A DNA stretch of 64,000 nucleotides, from the NCBI RefSeq assembly GCF_035784015.1, contig NZ_JALKOW010000004.1. One strand, 5' to 3'. The notes beneath the pieces were generated by a model. It did not search any database. It saw only the letters and a list, made by a program, of their open reading frames with translations, and was not told the DNA's origin. Made by a program: the position numbers and the translations under genes. This DNA comes from Comamonas sp009360615. GTDB lineage: Bacteria > Pseudomonadota > Gammaproteobacteria > Burkholderiales > Burkholderiaceae_C. Below are positions 54,213 through 61,901 of the stretch, one piece after another. Every line of letters begins with the position of its first letter. The stretch's first letter is position 1.

Positions 54213-55269
54213 AGCCCGCCCCCGCCTGCGCACCCTTGAACCCGACACGGACAACGGCCTCTACCAGACGCTGCTGGAGTCCACCCTCGCGATTCCCTTC
54301 AAGATTGACTGGGCGAGCCAGAGGTACCGCTACATCGGCCCGCAGATCGCGGACCTGCTGGGCTGGAGCCCCGAGAGCTGGGAAACCGTGAACGACTGGG
54401 CCGAGCGCATCCACCCCGACGAGCGCGCGCAAACCGTCTCGCGCTGCGTGGAGCTTTGCAAGGCCGGCGTGGACCACGAGGCCGAGTACCGCGCGCTGAC
54501 CAGCGACAACCGGTTTGTCTGGGTCAAGGAGGTCGTGCACGTGATGTGCGACGAGCAAGGCCAGCCCACGGCGCTGATCGGCTTCACCTTCGACATCACC
54601 GAGCAGAAGAAATCCGAGCAGCTGCGTGCCGAGCTGGAAGCCCAGAAGCTCTCCAACGCCCGCCTGCAGGAGCGCCTGCGCCTGACCCATGATCTGCACG
54701 ATGGCCTGGGAAGCGAGCTGGTCCACATGATTGCCTCCGTCGAGCAGGGCAGCGACACCTTGACCCGGCCCCAGGTGTTGTCCATGCTCAAACTCATCCG
54801 CAACGATCTGCGCCAGAGCATAGACAGCAACGCCTCGGCCCAGGTGCGCGTTCCCGCCACGCCTCAGGAATGGCTGGCCCCCTTGCGCCGCCGCTTCAAC
54901 GACCTGTTCGAGGCACTGGACATCCGCTGCGACTGGCAATTTCCGCACAGCTGGAGCCAGCCGCCCAACGCGCTGCAATACCTGGCGCTGACCCGGCTCA
55001 TCGAAGAGGCGCTGACCAATGTCATCAAGCACAGCCAGGCACGTCATGTGCGCCTGTCCCTGCGGCAACCCCAGGCGCAGGAGCTGCTGCTGGAGATCGA
55101 GGACGACGGTGTGGGCTTCGATGTGCAGGCCGTGGAGGCATCGGGCCTGGGCGTGGGCATGCGCTCCATGGCAGTGCGCATTGCGCGGGTCGGCGGACTG
55201 CTGGGGATTGAGTCGTCGCCGGGGCGGACGGTTTTGACGGCGCGGGTGGTGTTGGGGACTGAGGATTGA
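54205..55269 (+). CDS. PAS-domain sensor histidine kinase, NarX/DegS type
   Basis: A 354-aa cytoplasmic sensor kinase without membrane segments. Residues 30-135 are a PAS domain (YIGPQIADLLGWSPESW, FTFDITEQKK), then a HisKA_3 region with THDLHDGLGSEL (phospho-acceptor probably H165), and an HATPase with EEALTNVIKHS (N box) and DDGVGFD (G box). This type normally signals to a LuxR/NarL response regulator, but none is adjacent. It overlaps the upstream hypothetical gene by 8 bp. Confidence 0.9.
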   Translation: MIEARPRLRTLEPDTDNGLYQTLLESTLAIPFKIDWASQRYRYIGPQIADLLGWSPESWETVNDWAERIHPDERAQTVSRCVELCKAGVDHEAEYRALTSDNRFVWVKEVVHVMCDEQGQPTALIGFTFDITEQKKSEQLRAELEAQKLSNARLQERLRLTHDLHDGLGSELVHMIASVEQGSDTLTRPQVLSMLKLIRNDLRQSIDSNASAQVRVPATPQEWLAPLRRRFNDLFEALDIRCDWQFPHSWSQPPNALQYLALTRLIEEALTNVIKHSQARHVRLSLRQPQAQELLLEIEDDGVGFDVQAVEASGLGVGMRSMAVRIARVGGLLGIESSPGRTVLTARVVLGTED

Positions 55270-55278
55270 GTTTTTTGG

Positions 55279-55318
55279 GCTGTAGCGCTTGTATGGCAAG
55301 CGATTGCAGCTATAAAAA
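55279..55318. repeat. Short palindromic repeat after the kinase gene
   Basis: CGCTT, seven bases, AAGCG, then ATTGCAGCTATAAAAA. It lies nine bases after the kinase stop codon and could act as a terminator. Confidence 0.65.
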
Positions 55319-55351
55319 TTGACTCTTGTTTTGTTGCTGGCGACAGAGGCC

Positions 55352-55663
55352 GGGTCTCGCCCCGGCAGGCGAGTTACCTTTCTTGCTCGCACAAGAAACG
55401 TAACCCAAAGAATGCGCCCCGACTGTCCGCGTCCCTGCGCTTCGCTGCGGGCAAACCTGCGTCACGCCATTCGGTCTGCGGTGCGGCAAAACTCGCTTTG
55501 CGCTACGCGCGCCGCTCAGACACGTTGCCGCAAATTTGTTCACGATGCATTGGCACTCTGCGGTGCCAATGCCCGCAGCCCGAACCGCGTGCCGCAGGCA
55601 CAGACACACGGGTGAATTCGGGCGGCCTGCAAGAGTTATGACGAAATTGGCTTCTAGCCCAAT
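55352..55663 (+). repeat. Structured repeat element A1
   Basis: About 310 bp, non-coding. In order: GGGTCTCGCCCCG, hairpin H1 (stem TTTCTTG/CAAGAAA within GTTAC/GTAAC, 55373-55404), CAAAGAA, CCCTGCGCTTCGCTGCGGGCA, GTGCGGCAAAACTCGC, CCGCTCAGACACGTTGCCGCAA, and hairpin H2 (55547-55572, stem GCATTGGCAC, loop TCTGCG). Its last 117 bp are identical to element B1. The predicted protein frames through it are repeat translations, not genes. Confidence 0.8.
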
Positions 55664-55732
55664 TGTTGATTGCGGTAGCAGCTATTAATTTTTCAAAGAA
55701 GCTATCCCGCATCCGGTATTGCCCCTTTTGCC

Positions 55733-55995
55733 CACACCGGCGACGGCAAGCTCTTGGGGCTGGCAGTTGCACCGCAGAGTGCAACTGCATCGTTATCAAA
55801 TTTGCGGCAACCTGTCTGAACGGAGAGCGAAGCTCGAAGTGAGTTTTGCCGCACAGCTCCAAGAGCTTAACGGCGCAGGTTGCCCCGTAGCGCAGCGAAT
55901 GGGACGTGGGCAACACCGTCGCCTTTTCTTCAGCCGACGCTTCGGTGACGAGGCAAATACGAGCAGCTCGACTAGCGGGTCGAGCCCGCCTCAGC
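55733..55995 (-). repeat. Structured repeat element A2 (inverted partner of A1)
   Basis: A diverged copy in opposite orientation. H2 is at 55763-55788 (stem GCAGTTGCAC on the plus strand, loop CGCAGA, the complement of TCTGCG). TTGCGGCAACCTGTCTGAACGG (in part), GAGTTTTGCCGCAC and GCAGGTTGCCC follow as complements of A1 blocks. Its H1 hairpin is degraded. Confidence 0.75.
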
Positions 55996-56152
55996 GGGCT
56001 AACAGGCATACACGCAAAATAGAAAAACAAGCAAAAAAACCTCTGGCCCGGATACATCAAGCACAAGGAATTCAACGCGGCATTGCAAACTATGAAACTT
56101 CCACTATCTAGCGATAAGATGACTTATAGGGATGGATATTATCCCCAATAAA

Positions 56153-56581
56153 TTAATCATCAGGAAATAAGCAACCTAGCATTCCTACAGCAGTATCTAT
56201 AAATATATGCAATGCAGCGATTATTGCAAATACAGTGATTACATTTATATAAATAACATCTACAGAGCCACTTTTAATCGCATATAAAGAGCCAGATACA
56301 AAAGATAAAAATATCAGGGCACATTGCTCATACAACGAGATTTTCACCTGAGCAATAGTTCTTGAAAAATCTATTCCTTCTTTCTCTGATACATCCTTGA
56401 GTCTAACCGCAATAATGACAATTGTCTGGATATTCACTGCAAGAATACCAACAACAATTGTCATTAAATTGCTGGCAAGCGTTTTTTCGATAAAATCTGA
56501 GTCAATCCATTTCAAGAATGAAACTGTAGCTACAGATGATAATATATACGATGCAACATTTTTCAGCCAATCAAATATCAT
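56153..56581 (-). CDS. AT-rich multi-pass membrane protein, unknown
   Basis: A 142-aa protein with three or four membrane segments: about 8-25, 38-60, 83-102 and 109-136. Charged residues sit between segments 2 and 3 (RLKDVSEKEGIDFSRT). I do not recognise the family. Base composition is far below the rest of the window (a counted row gave 38% G+C), which points to transfer. Its start overlaps the end of the 277-aa gene by 4 bp, so the two are translationally coupled and probably act together. A small membrane effector in a defence or toxin system would look like this, but that is inference. Confidence 0.7.
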   Translation of the reverse strand: MIFDWLKNVASYILSSVATVSFLKWIDSDFIEKTLASNLMTIVVGILAVNIQTIVIIAVRLKDVSEKEGIDFSRTIAQVKISLYEQCALIFLSFVSGSLYAIKSGSVDVIYINVITVFAIIAALHIFIDTAVGMLGCLFPDD

Positions 56582-57411
56582 AAATTCTCGTTAAGCAGTA
56601 GTAATGTATCTTGATTCAGCCCACTCAATGTCATTTCGTCAATTTCAACAATCTGAATTTTTTCAGAAGTTCTAATCTCTTTACGCACCCCCTTTAACTT
56701 AACAACGATATCTCCCCCGCCCAGAGAGGCATATTCTACACAGCCTTTAATCAACTCATCCTCAGGATCAATCTCTAAAGCTGTTTTTGGCAAGGACTCC
56801 AATTGCAAGCTAACCTTTTGGCAATTTGATTCTCTATTAAGCTGGCGCAAGTCAATTTTCAAAGCCTTTGTTATGCTCGCCATGTTAGGTGCAACCATCT
56901 CAAACCTAACTCGATCAACTCTTCCTTCGTTCTCCCTCATCAATCCCCAAAAATGGTTTGGATTAAATGTTTCTCTGATTTGAATAGTTAAGCCCATGTG
57001 ATTCAAGGCTTGATCAAAGGTTTTTTCCAAAATATTGGAAACAACTTTTGTTGTAGAAAATGCTTTTACGTTTCTAGAGATTAAAATTGTTTGCCGATCA
57101 TCAAGATTATTTATAATCACCGTCACATTAGGCCAACTAGGAATTTTTTCTCTTTGAAAATCTTCATTATCTCTATCGACATTTTTATAAACACCAATCT
57201 TAAATAAATATAGATTGCCCCCAATATTTTCCCTTATACATTTAATGATTAGACCTTTGTGTTCGAAATTCATTTCTCCATTTAATATTTCAGAGAAATA
57301 ATGGTTTTTTCTCAGTCTTAGCTCATCCGCAGAAACTAGTTCGTTAAAAAGTGACTGCTGCTGCTGGGATGCAGGCAAGATTTGGTATCGGTAAATATCA
57401 AACGTACTCAT
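56578..57411 (-). CDS. AT-rich 277-aa protein, unknown
   Basis: A soluble protein without signal peptide or membrane segment, starting MSTFDIYRYQILPASQQQ. Predicted alternation of strands and helices suggests a two-domain alpha/beta protein. I see no catalytic motif I can name. One counted row gave 28% G+C, far below its surroundings, and AT-rich codons dominate. It starts 16 bp after the NERD-helicase stop codon and overlaps the membrane-protein gene by 4 bp. Placement suggests a sensor or regulator for the membrane protein. Confidence 0.7.
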   Translation of the reverse strand: MSTFDIYRYQILPASQQQQSLFNELVSADELRLRKNHYFSEILNGEMNFEHKGLIIKCIRENIGGNLYLFKIGVYKNVDRDNEDFQREKIPSWPNVTVIINNLDDRQTILISRNVKAFSTTKVVSNILEKTFDQALNHMGLTIQIRETFNPNHFWGLMRENEGRVDRVRFEMVAPNMASITKALKIDLRQLNRESNCQKVSLQLESLPKTALEIDPEDELIKGCVEYASLGGGDIVVKLKGVRKEIRTSEKIQIVEIDEMTLSGLNQDTLLLLNENL

Positions 57412-57427
57412 TTAGATCTCTTAAAAT

Positions 57428-59227
57428 TCAGGAGAAAGTGATAATTTTTGTCGCCCGCGTCGAAGCCACATAAACCAGCCTGGCCTCCAACGCCCCATCC
57501 TTCTGCACATCCTTGGCCTTTCGCTCTTCATCCGAAGTAACGACAGCCACCACTGGCCACTCCAGCCCTTTGCTCGCATGCATCGTCATGAGCTTGATGG
57601 AGTCCTCTTCGGGCTTGAAGTCACCCGCACGCTTGCGCATGCGATAAGGCAGCCTGCGGCGCTGCAGGGCGTCGGCACACAACTCCATTTCGTCGTGATG
57701 GCGACATAGCACGGCCATCTCGCCCCAGGCATGGCCTTGGGCATGCTGGTCGGCCAGCAGTTCGGCCACACGGGCGGCGCGTTCGGGAAACGTCGGCAGG
57801 TCGATGACGATGGGCTCGGGGCCTTCGCGGCCGCAGCTCAGCGGTTTGAGCAGGGGGATGCCGTCTTCGTCCTTGGCATCCTCGGGTGTGAGCATGTCAC
57901 CGGCTACGCGGTGCGCCAGTTGCAGAATCTGGCGCGTGTTGCGGTAGTTGATCTTGAGAATGGTGGTGCGGCCAGATGCCTGTATGCCCACGCTTTTAAG
58001 ACTGAAGTTGCGCTTCTGGCCCCGGTCGTAAATGCTTTGTGCATCGTCATAGAGCAGCAGCAGGCTGTTGGTGCTCGGGTCCACCATCTGCGTGACGAGC
58101 TTCAGCCATTCGGGCGCAAAGTCATGGCCTTCGTCGATCAACACGGCGTGGTACTGGCCTGCGGGAATATGTTTGTCGTCCACGCCTTTGATGACGCGCT
58201 GCGCAAACTCAGCCATCTTCTGGCTCACATGCAAGCGGTCAAGGTCCGGGGTGTAGAGGTTGTAGGTAGTCAGCTGGGCACGCGTCCATTTGTCCCAATG
58301 CACGACATGCACACGGTCGGCCAGACCTTTGGCCTCCATGCTGGCCGCCAGCTTCACGCCCAGCGGCTCGTTGTAGCAGAGCACCAGAATCGGCTTGCTA
58401 CCCGGCCCTTGCGTCTGGGCCAGATGCTCGGCGCGGTAGCCGAGGATCATGGTCTTGCCCGAGCCCGCTACGCCGTGGATGACGCGGTGGCCGTCGCCCA
58501 GGCTGCGTGCCAGTTGCTCCTGCTGCAGGTCCATGACGCGCATGATGTCGGGCAGCTCTTCCTCATCCCGCGCGCCGTCTCCAAACAGGTTTTGCTGCTG
58601 GGGCACGCGCACTTCGGGAAACAGAATCCAGCGAATGCGGTCTAACTGCGGCAGGGTAATGGCGCGGCCAAAGCTGTGCGGGAACATATCCCAGAGGCGC
58701 TGCTGGAAGGCTTCGGCATCCACGGCTTCGACCATTTCGTCCTGGCAGATGACCAGATGGCCGGGCAGTGCGTCACCCAGACCCGCCGCATCGAACTGCT
58801 TGCGCGTGATGCGCGTGAAGACCACGCCGTGACCCCAGGGGAAAGCCAACTTGCCTTTGTGATCGCCGTCGCCCTGCACCAGCTGCGGGTCACGCTCCAG
58901 TGCATTGATGACCTGAATCGCACAGTGGCGCGCCTGCTGCAGTGGGCTGATAACGACTTTAAGCTGGCCATCGACCAAAATTTCAAAACGTTCACGCGTT
59001 GCGCTACGAATGGTTTCCAGATGCCAGTCCTTGGTTTCCAGAATCAGCGCACCCCGGCGCGGATGCACCACCACAAAATCGGGTCGTGTCTGCTTGGGGC
59101 CAATGGGCACATCCCACCACAGCAAATAATCCTCTTCGAGTTTTTGCTGCAAACGCTCTGCCAACCGTTTTTCACCGCTGGTCATACGCCCCGCGCAGCT
59201 GCCGAGCGCGGGAATTAATACCGCCAT
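57428..59227 (-). CDS. NERD-nuclease/UvrD-type helicase fusion
   Basis: A 599-aa fusion. Residues 15-75 form a NERD nuclease-like domain with E19, D50 and E64-x-K66, the PD-(D/E)xK pattern. The helicase has Walker A GVAGSGKT (252-259), motif II DEGHD (365-369), motif III LYDDAQSIY, NYRNTRQI, MTMHASKGLEWPVV and a final YVASTRAT. It should cut and unwind DNA. GAGGTGGAGG precedes the ATG. The protein stops eight residues after STRA with AT-rich codons, where the GC-rich sequence changes to AT-rich, so the original C-terminus may have been lost. Such fusions occur in phage-defence islands. Confidence 0.87.
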   Translation of the reverse strand: MAVLIPALGSCAGRMTSGEKRLAERLQQKLEEDYLLWWDVPIGPKQTRPDFVVVHPRRGALILETKDWHLETIRSATRERFEILVDGQLKVVISPLQQARHCAIQVINALERDPQLVQGDGDHKGKLAFPWGHGVVFTRITRKQFDAAGLGDALPGHLVICQDEMVEAVDAEAFQQRLWDMFPHSFGRAITLPQLDRIRWILFPEVRVPQQQNLFGDGARDEEELPDIMRVMDLQQEQLARSLGDGHRVIHGVAGSGKTMILGYRAEHLAQTQGPGSKPILVLCYNEPLGVKLAASMEAKGLADRVHVVHWDKWTRAQLTTYNLYTPDLDRLHVSQKMAEFAQRVIKGVDDKHIPAGQYHAVLIDEGHDFAPEWLKLVTQMVDPSTNSLLLLYDDAQSIYDRGQKRNFSLKSVGIQASGRTTILKINYRNTRQILQLAHRVAGDMLTPEDAKDEDGIPLLKPLSCGREGPEPIVIDLPTFPERAARVAELLADQHAQGHAWGEMAVLCRHHDEMELCADALQRRRLPYRMRKRAGDFKPEEDSIKLMTMHASKGLEWPVVAVVTSDEERKAKDVQKDGALEARLVYVASTRATKIITFS

Positions 59228-59512
59228 TGCCTCCACCTCTTACTTGTATCTTCTTGTTTCATGAATGGAGGTGTTTATATCCGATGAAGCCTTTCTGAAT
59301 CTTGCAAAACCGATTAAATCTGTCGCTCACGTTGGCTGCAGCGCGGGTTTGGGGTTTATTTCGGGTATCGGCTGCGAGCTGATATTCGGAATGGGCGGAT
59401 TTTCTCTGTACCGTCAAAAAACAGAATTCAAGGCAAATCAGGCTCTAGCTCAATCTCATCAATTGCCGGCAGCTATCAAAACAGCGTTTGCTGTGTCGAT
59501 GAGGATAAGAGC
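59228..59512. other. 285-bp gap upstream of the helicase gene
   Basis: It should hold the helicase promoter. A 99-codon frame on the plus strand (59265) has no recognisable domain. Bases 59463-59482 (TTGCCGGCAGCTATCAAAAC) are a fragment of the short palindromic repeat. Confidence 0.4.
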
Positions 59513-59823
59513 CGGGATTTCGCCCCGGCTGGCGAGTTACTTTCGTGTTCACGCACGAAAGTAACCAAAGAACGTGGCCCGACTGTCTGCGTCCCTGCGC
59601 TTCGCTACGGGCAAACCTGCGTCACGCCATTCAGGCTGCGGTGCGGCAAAACTCGCTTTGCGCTACGCGTGCCGCTCAGACAGGTTGCCGCAAATTTGAA
59701 GACGAAGCATTGGCACTCTGCGGTGCCAATGCCCGCAGCCCGAACCGCGTGCCGCAGGCACAGACACACGGGTGAATTCGGGCGGCCTGCAAGAGTTATG
59801 ACGAAATTGGCTTCTAGCCCAAT
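59513..59823 (+). repeat. Structured repeat element B1
   Basis: Same layout as A1. H1 is a perfect 12-bp hairpin here (GTTACTTTCGTG at 59536 with its complement at 59554), followed by CAAAGAA. H2 is at 59707-59732, identical to A1. Bases 59707-59823 equal 55547-55663 exactly, an offset of 4,160 bp. Confidence 0.8.
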
Positions 59824-59887
59824 CACAAATTGCGGTTGCGGCTATCAAATCTGATGAAAGCTATCTTTCGGTATCTCGCCCCTTGTG

Positions 59888-60140
59888 CCCACGCCTGCGA
59901 CGGCGGCCTCTTGTGGCGCGCGTCTGCACCGCAGAGTGCAGACGCATCGTGCTCTGACTTGCGGCAACGTGTTTGAGCGGAGTGCTGCAAGCACACAGCG
60001 AGTTTTGCCGCACAGCCACAAGAGGTTGACGGCGCAGGTTGCCCCAGAGCGCAGCGAAGGGGTCGTGGGCAGTAGGGGTCAGCTCTTTGCCTACTTTCTG
60101 GCGGCAGAAAGTAGGTCGGCTGGCGGGCCGAGACCCGCCC
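59888..60140 (-). repeat. Structured repeat element B2 (inverted partner of B1)
   Basis: A diverged inverted copy. H2 is at 59920-59945 (stem GCGTCTGCAC, loop CGCAGA). H1 is at 60090-60115 (CCTACTTTCTG with its complement). GAGTTTTGCCGCAC and GCGCAGGTTGCCCC are the complements of blocks in A1 and B1. Confidence 0.78.
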
Positions 60141-60226
60141 TCTACCCAGAAATCAGGCATGTCGTTGAAGCAGAGAACTCAAGCCCAATCAGCCTCAAAC
60201 CCAGGCGCACAAAGCGCCATCAGTCA

Positions 60227-61234
60227 TCAATATTCGAGGCAGATCTTGCCGAAATGCCTGCCTGCCGCCTGGTGCTCAAACGCCGCCACCATCTGCTCCA
60301 GCGGATAGCGGCTGTCGATCACGGGCTTCCAGCCGAAGTTCTCCAGCGCGCGCACCATGTCCTGCTGCTGCTCGCGGCTGCCGACGATCAGGCCCTTGAG
60401 GGTTTGCTGCTTGCGCATCATCTCCACCGTGGGCACGGCACCCGCAAAACCGGTCAGCACGCCGATCAGCGCGATATGGCCGCCCACGGCGCAAGCGCGA
60501 ATGGACTGGGGCAAGGTGCCGGGGCCGCCGACCTCGACCACGATGTCGGCCCCGCGACCGCCGGTGGCGGCCAGCACGGCATCGCCCCATTCGGGCTGCT
60601 CCTTGTAGTTGATCACCAGATCGGCCCCCAATGCCTTGAGCTGCTCGGCCTTGGCCGCGCTGGAGGTGGTGGCGATGACGGTGGCCCCCATGCTCTTGGC
60701 CATCTGCAGCGCAAAGATGGAGACGCCGCCCGTGCCCAGCACCAGCACGGTGTCGCCGGCCTTGAGATGGCCGTCCACCACCAGCGCGCGCCAGGCCGTG
60801 AGACCGGCCGTGGTCAGCGTGGCGGCCTCGGCATGGCTCCAGCCCTTGGGGGCATGGGTAAAGCTGGTGGCAGGCAGGTTCACCCATTCGCGTGCAAAGC
60901 CGTCCACGCCGTCGCCGGGCACGAGCTGGAAGTCGGAGGGCACATGGCGGCCCGACAGCCATTGCGGGAAGAAGGTGGAGACCACGGCATCGCCGACGGC
61001 AAATTCCGTCACACCGGCACCCACGGCCGTGACCTGGCCAGCGCCGTCGGCCATGGGAATGCGGCCATCGGCCGCCGCACCGGGGCGGCGCACCACGCCC
61101 AGGTCGTGGTAGTTGAGCGAGCTGGCGTGAATGCGCACCTGGATCTCGCCCGCAGCAGGCGCCGCAGGTGCGGGCAGCTCGACAAGCTTCAGGTTTTCAA
61201 AACCGCCGGGGGCGGCCAGTTGCATGACTTTCAT
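60227..61234 (-). CDS. Quinone oxidoreductase/zinc-type alcohol dehydrogenase-like protein
   Basis: A 335-aa medium-chain dehydrogenase of the zinc-independent quinone oxidoreductase type. ASSLNYHDLGVVRR replaces the zinc-binding Cys-His pattern of true alcohol dehydrogenases, and the nucleotide motif is VLVLGTGGVSIFALQMAK. NADPH is the likely cofactor. GAGGAG precedes the ATG. It is divergent from an HxlR regulator, a pairing typical of electrophile or quinone stress response. Confidence 0.88.
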   Translation of the reverse strand: MKVMQLAAPGGFENLKLVELPAPAAPAAGEIQVRIHASSLNYHDLGVVRRPGAAADGRIPMADGAGQVTAVGAGVTEFAVGDAVVSTFFPQWLSGRHVPSDFQLVPGDGVDGFAREWVNLPATSFTHAPKGWSHAEAATLTTAGLTAWRALVVDGHLKAGDTVLVLGTGGVSIFALQMAKSMGATVIATTSSAAKAEQLKALGADLVINYKEQPEWGDAVLAATGGRGADIVVEVGGPGTLPQSIRACAVGGHIALIGVLTGFAGAVPTVEMMRKQQTLKGLIVGSREQQQDMVRALENFGWKPVIDSRYPLEQMVAAFEHQAAGRHFGKICLEY

Positions 61235-61303
61235 GGAGTGCTCCTCAAAGGGGGTGAAACAGATGCTCTGCATGGTGCCGTCTATGCGCTCCAGCCGCCA
61301 GTA

Positions 61304-61319
61304 CCAACATATTTGTTGG
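61304..61319. promoter_or_regulatory. Inverted repeat in the oxidoreductase/HxlR gap
   Basis: CCAACA, four bases, TGTTGG. It lies in the 165-bp divergent promoter region, 70 bp before the oxidoreductase start, and is a candidate HxlR operator. Confidence 0.45.
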
Positions 61320-61399
61320 GTAGTATTAAAAATGTAAGCAATGCATGAATGCGGGCTGGCGTTAGGATGCTTGCACTTTGGAACTGCAGCGAGGTGCCC

Positions 61400-61798
61400 A
61401 TGAAACGATTGAACAGCAAGAGCGGCTGCGCCGTGGAGGTGACGCTGTCGGTCATGGGCGGCACCTGGAAGCCCATCATCCTGTTCCAGCTGCTGCATGG
61501 CAAAAAGCGCTTTGGCGAGCTGAGCCGTGCCATCCCCGGCATCACCCAGCGCATGCTGACGCTGCAGCTGCGCGAGCTGGAAGAGGCCGGCATTGTGGAG
61601 CGCACGGTGTATGCCGAAGTGCCGCCGCGCGTGGACTACGCGCTGACCGAGCTGGGCCGCAGCCTGCAGCCGGTGCTGATCGCCATGCGCAACTGGGGCA
61701 TCGCCTACAGCCAGAACTTTGCTCAGGCCGAGCCCATGCATGATGCGGATCAGAACGACGCAAGCTGCCTGCCGGAATTGAAGCAAAAACAGGCTTGA
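61400..61798 (+). CDS. HxlR-family transcriptional regulator
   Basis: A 132-aa winged-helix regulator: GCAVEVTLSVMGGTWKPIILF with the conserved Cys near the N-terminus, LLHGKKRFGELSRAIPGITQRML (in part FGELSRAIPGITQRML) and LRELEEAGIVERTVYAEVPP. The Cys (residue 10) could sense electrophiles as in HypR/YodB. GAGGTG precedes the ATG. It probably represses the divergent oxidoreductase. Confidence 0.92.
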   Translation: MKRLNSKSGCAVEVTLSVMGGTWKPIILFQLLHGKKRFGELSRAIPGITQRMLTLQLRELEEAGIVERTVYAEVPPRVDYALTELGRSLQPVLIAMRNWGIAYSQNFAQAEPMHDADQNDASCLPELKQKQA

Positions 61799-61830
61799 AC
61801 GCTTACCCATCAAGCGTAAGCAGCTATCAA
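61799..61830. repeat. Short palindromic repeat after the HxlR gene
   Basis: ACGCTT, six bases, AAGCGT, then AAGCAGCTATCAATTT. It begins at the HxlR stop codon and fits the family at 12130, 53164 and 55279. Confidence 0.7.
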
Positions 61831-61851
61831 TTTCAATAATTCAACAACAGA

Positions 61852-61882
61852 AAGCCCACAGGCAGTAAAAGCCTGCGGGCTT
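61852..61882 (-). terminator. Terminator after the isochorismatase-like gene
   Basis: AAGCCCACAGGC and GCCTGCGGGCTT pair with one mismatch over a seven-base loop. The T run is on the minus strand. Confidence 0.75.
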
Positions 61883-61901
61883 GGGTCTGAAGCCGCTGCG
61901 C

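Noticed and set aside
56153..57411. Assignment of the AT-rich pair to the Kiwa system
   Set aside because: Kiwa also has a multi-pass membrane protein and a soluble partner, but gene order and sizes differ and I see no sequence match I could defend.
55319..60160. Possible CRISPR or toxin genes in the repeat blocks
   Set aside because: The repeats are long, few, inverted and not regularly spaced, and the short frames follow the repeat sequence instead of showing protein features.
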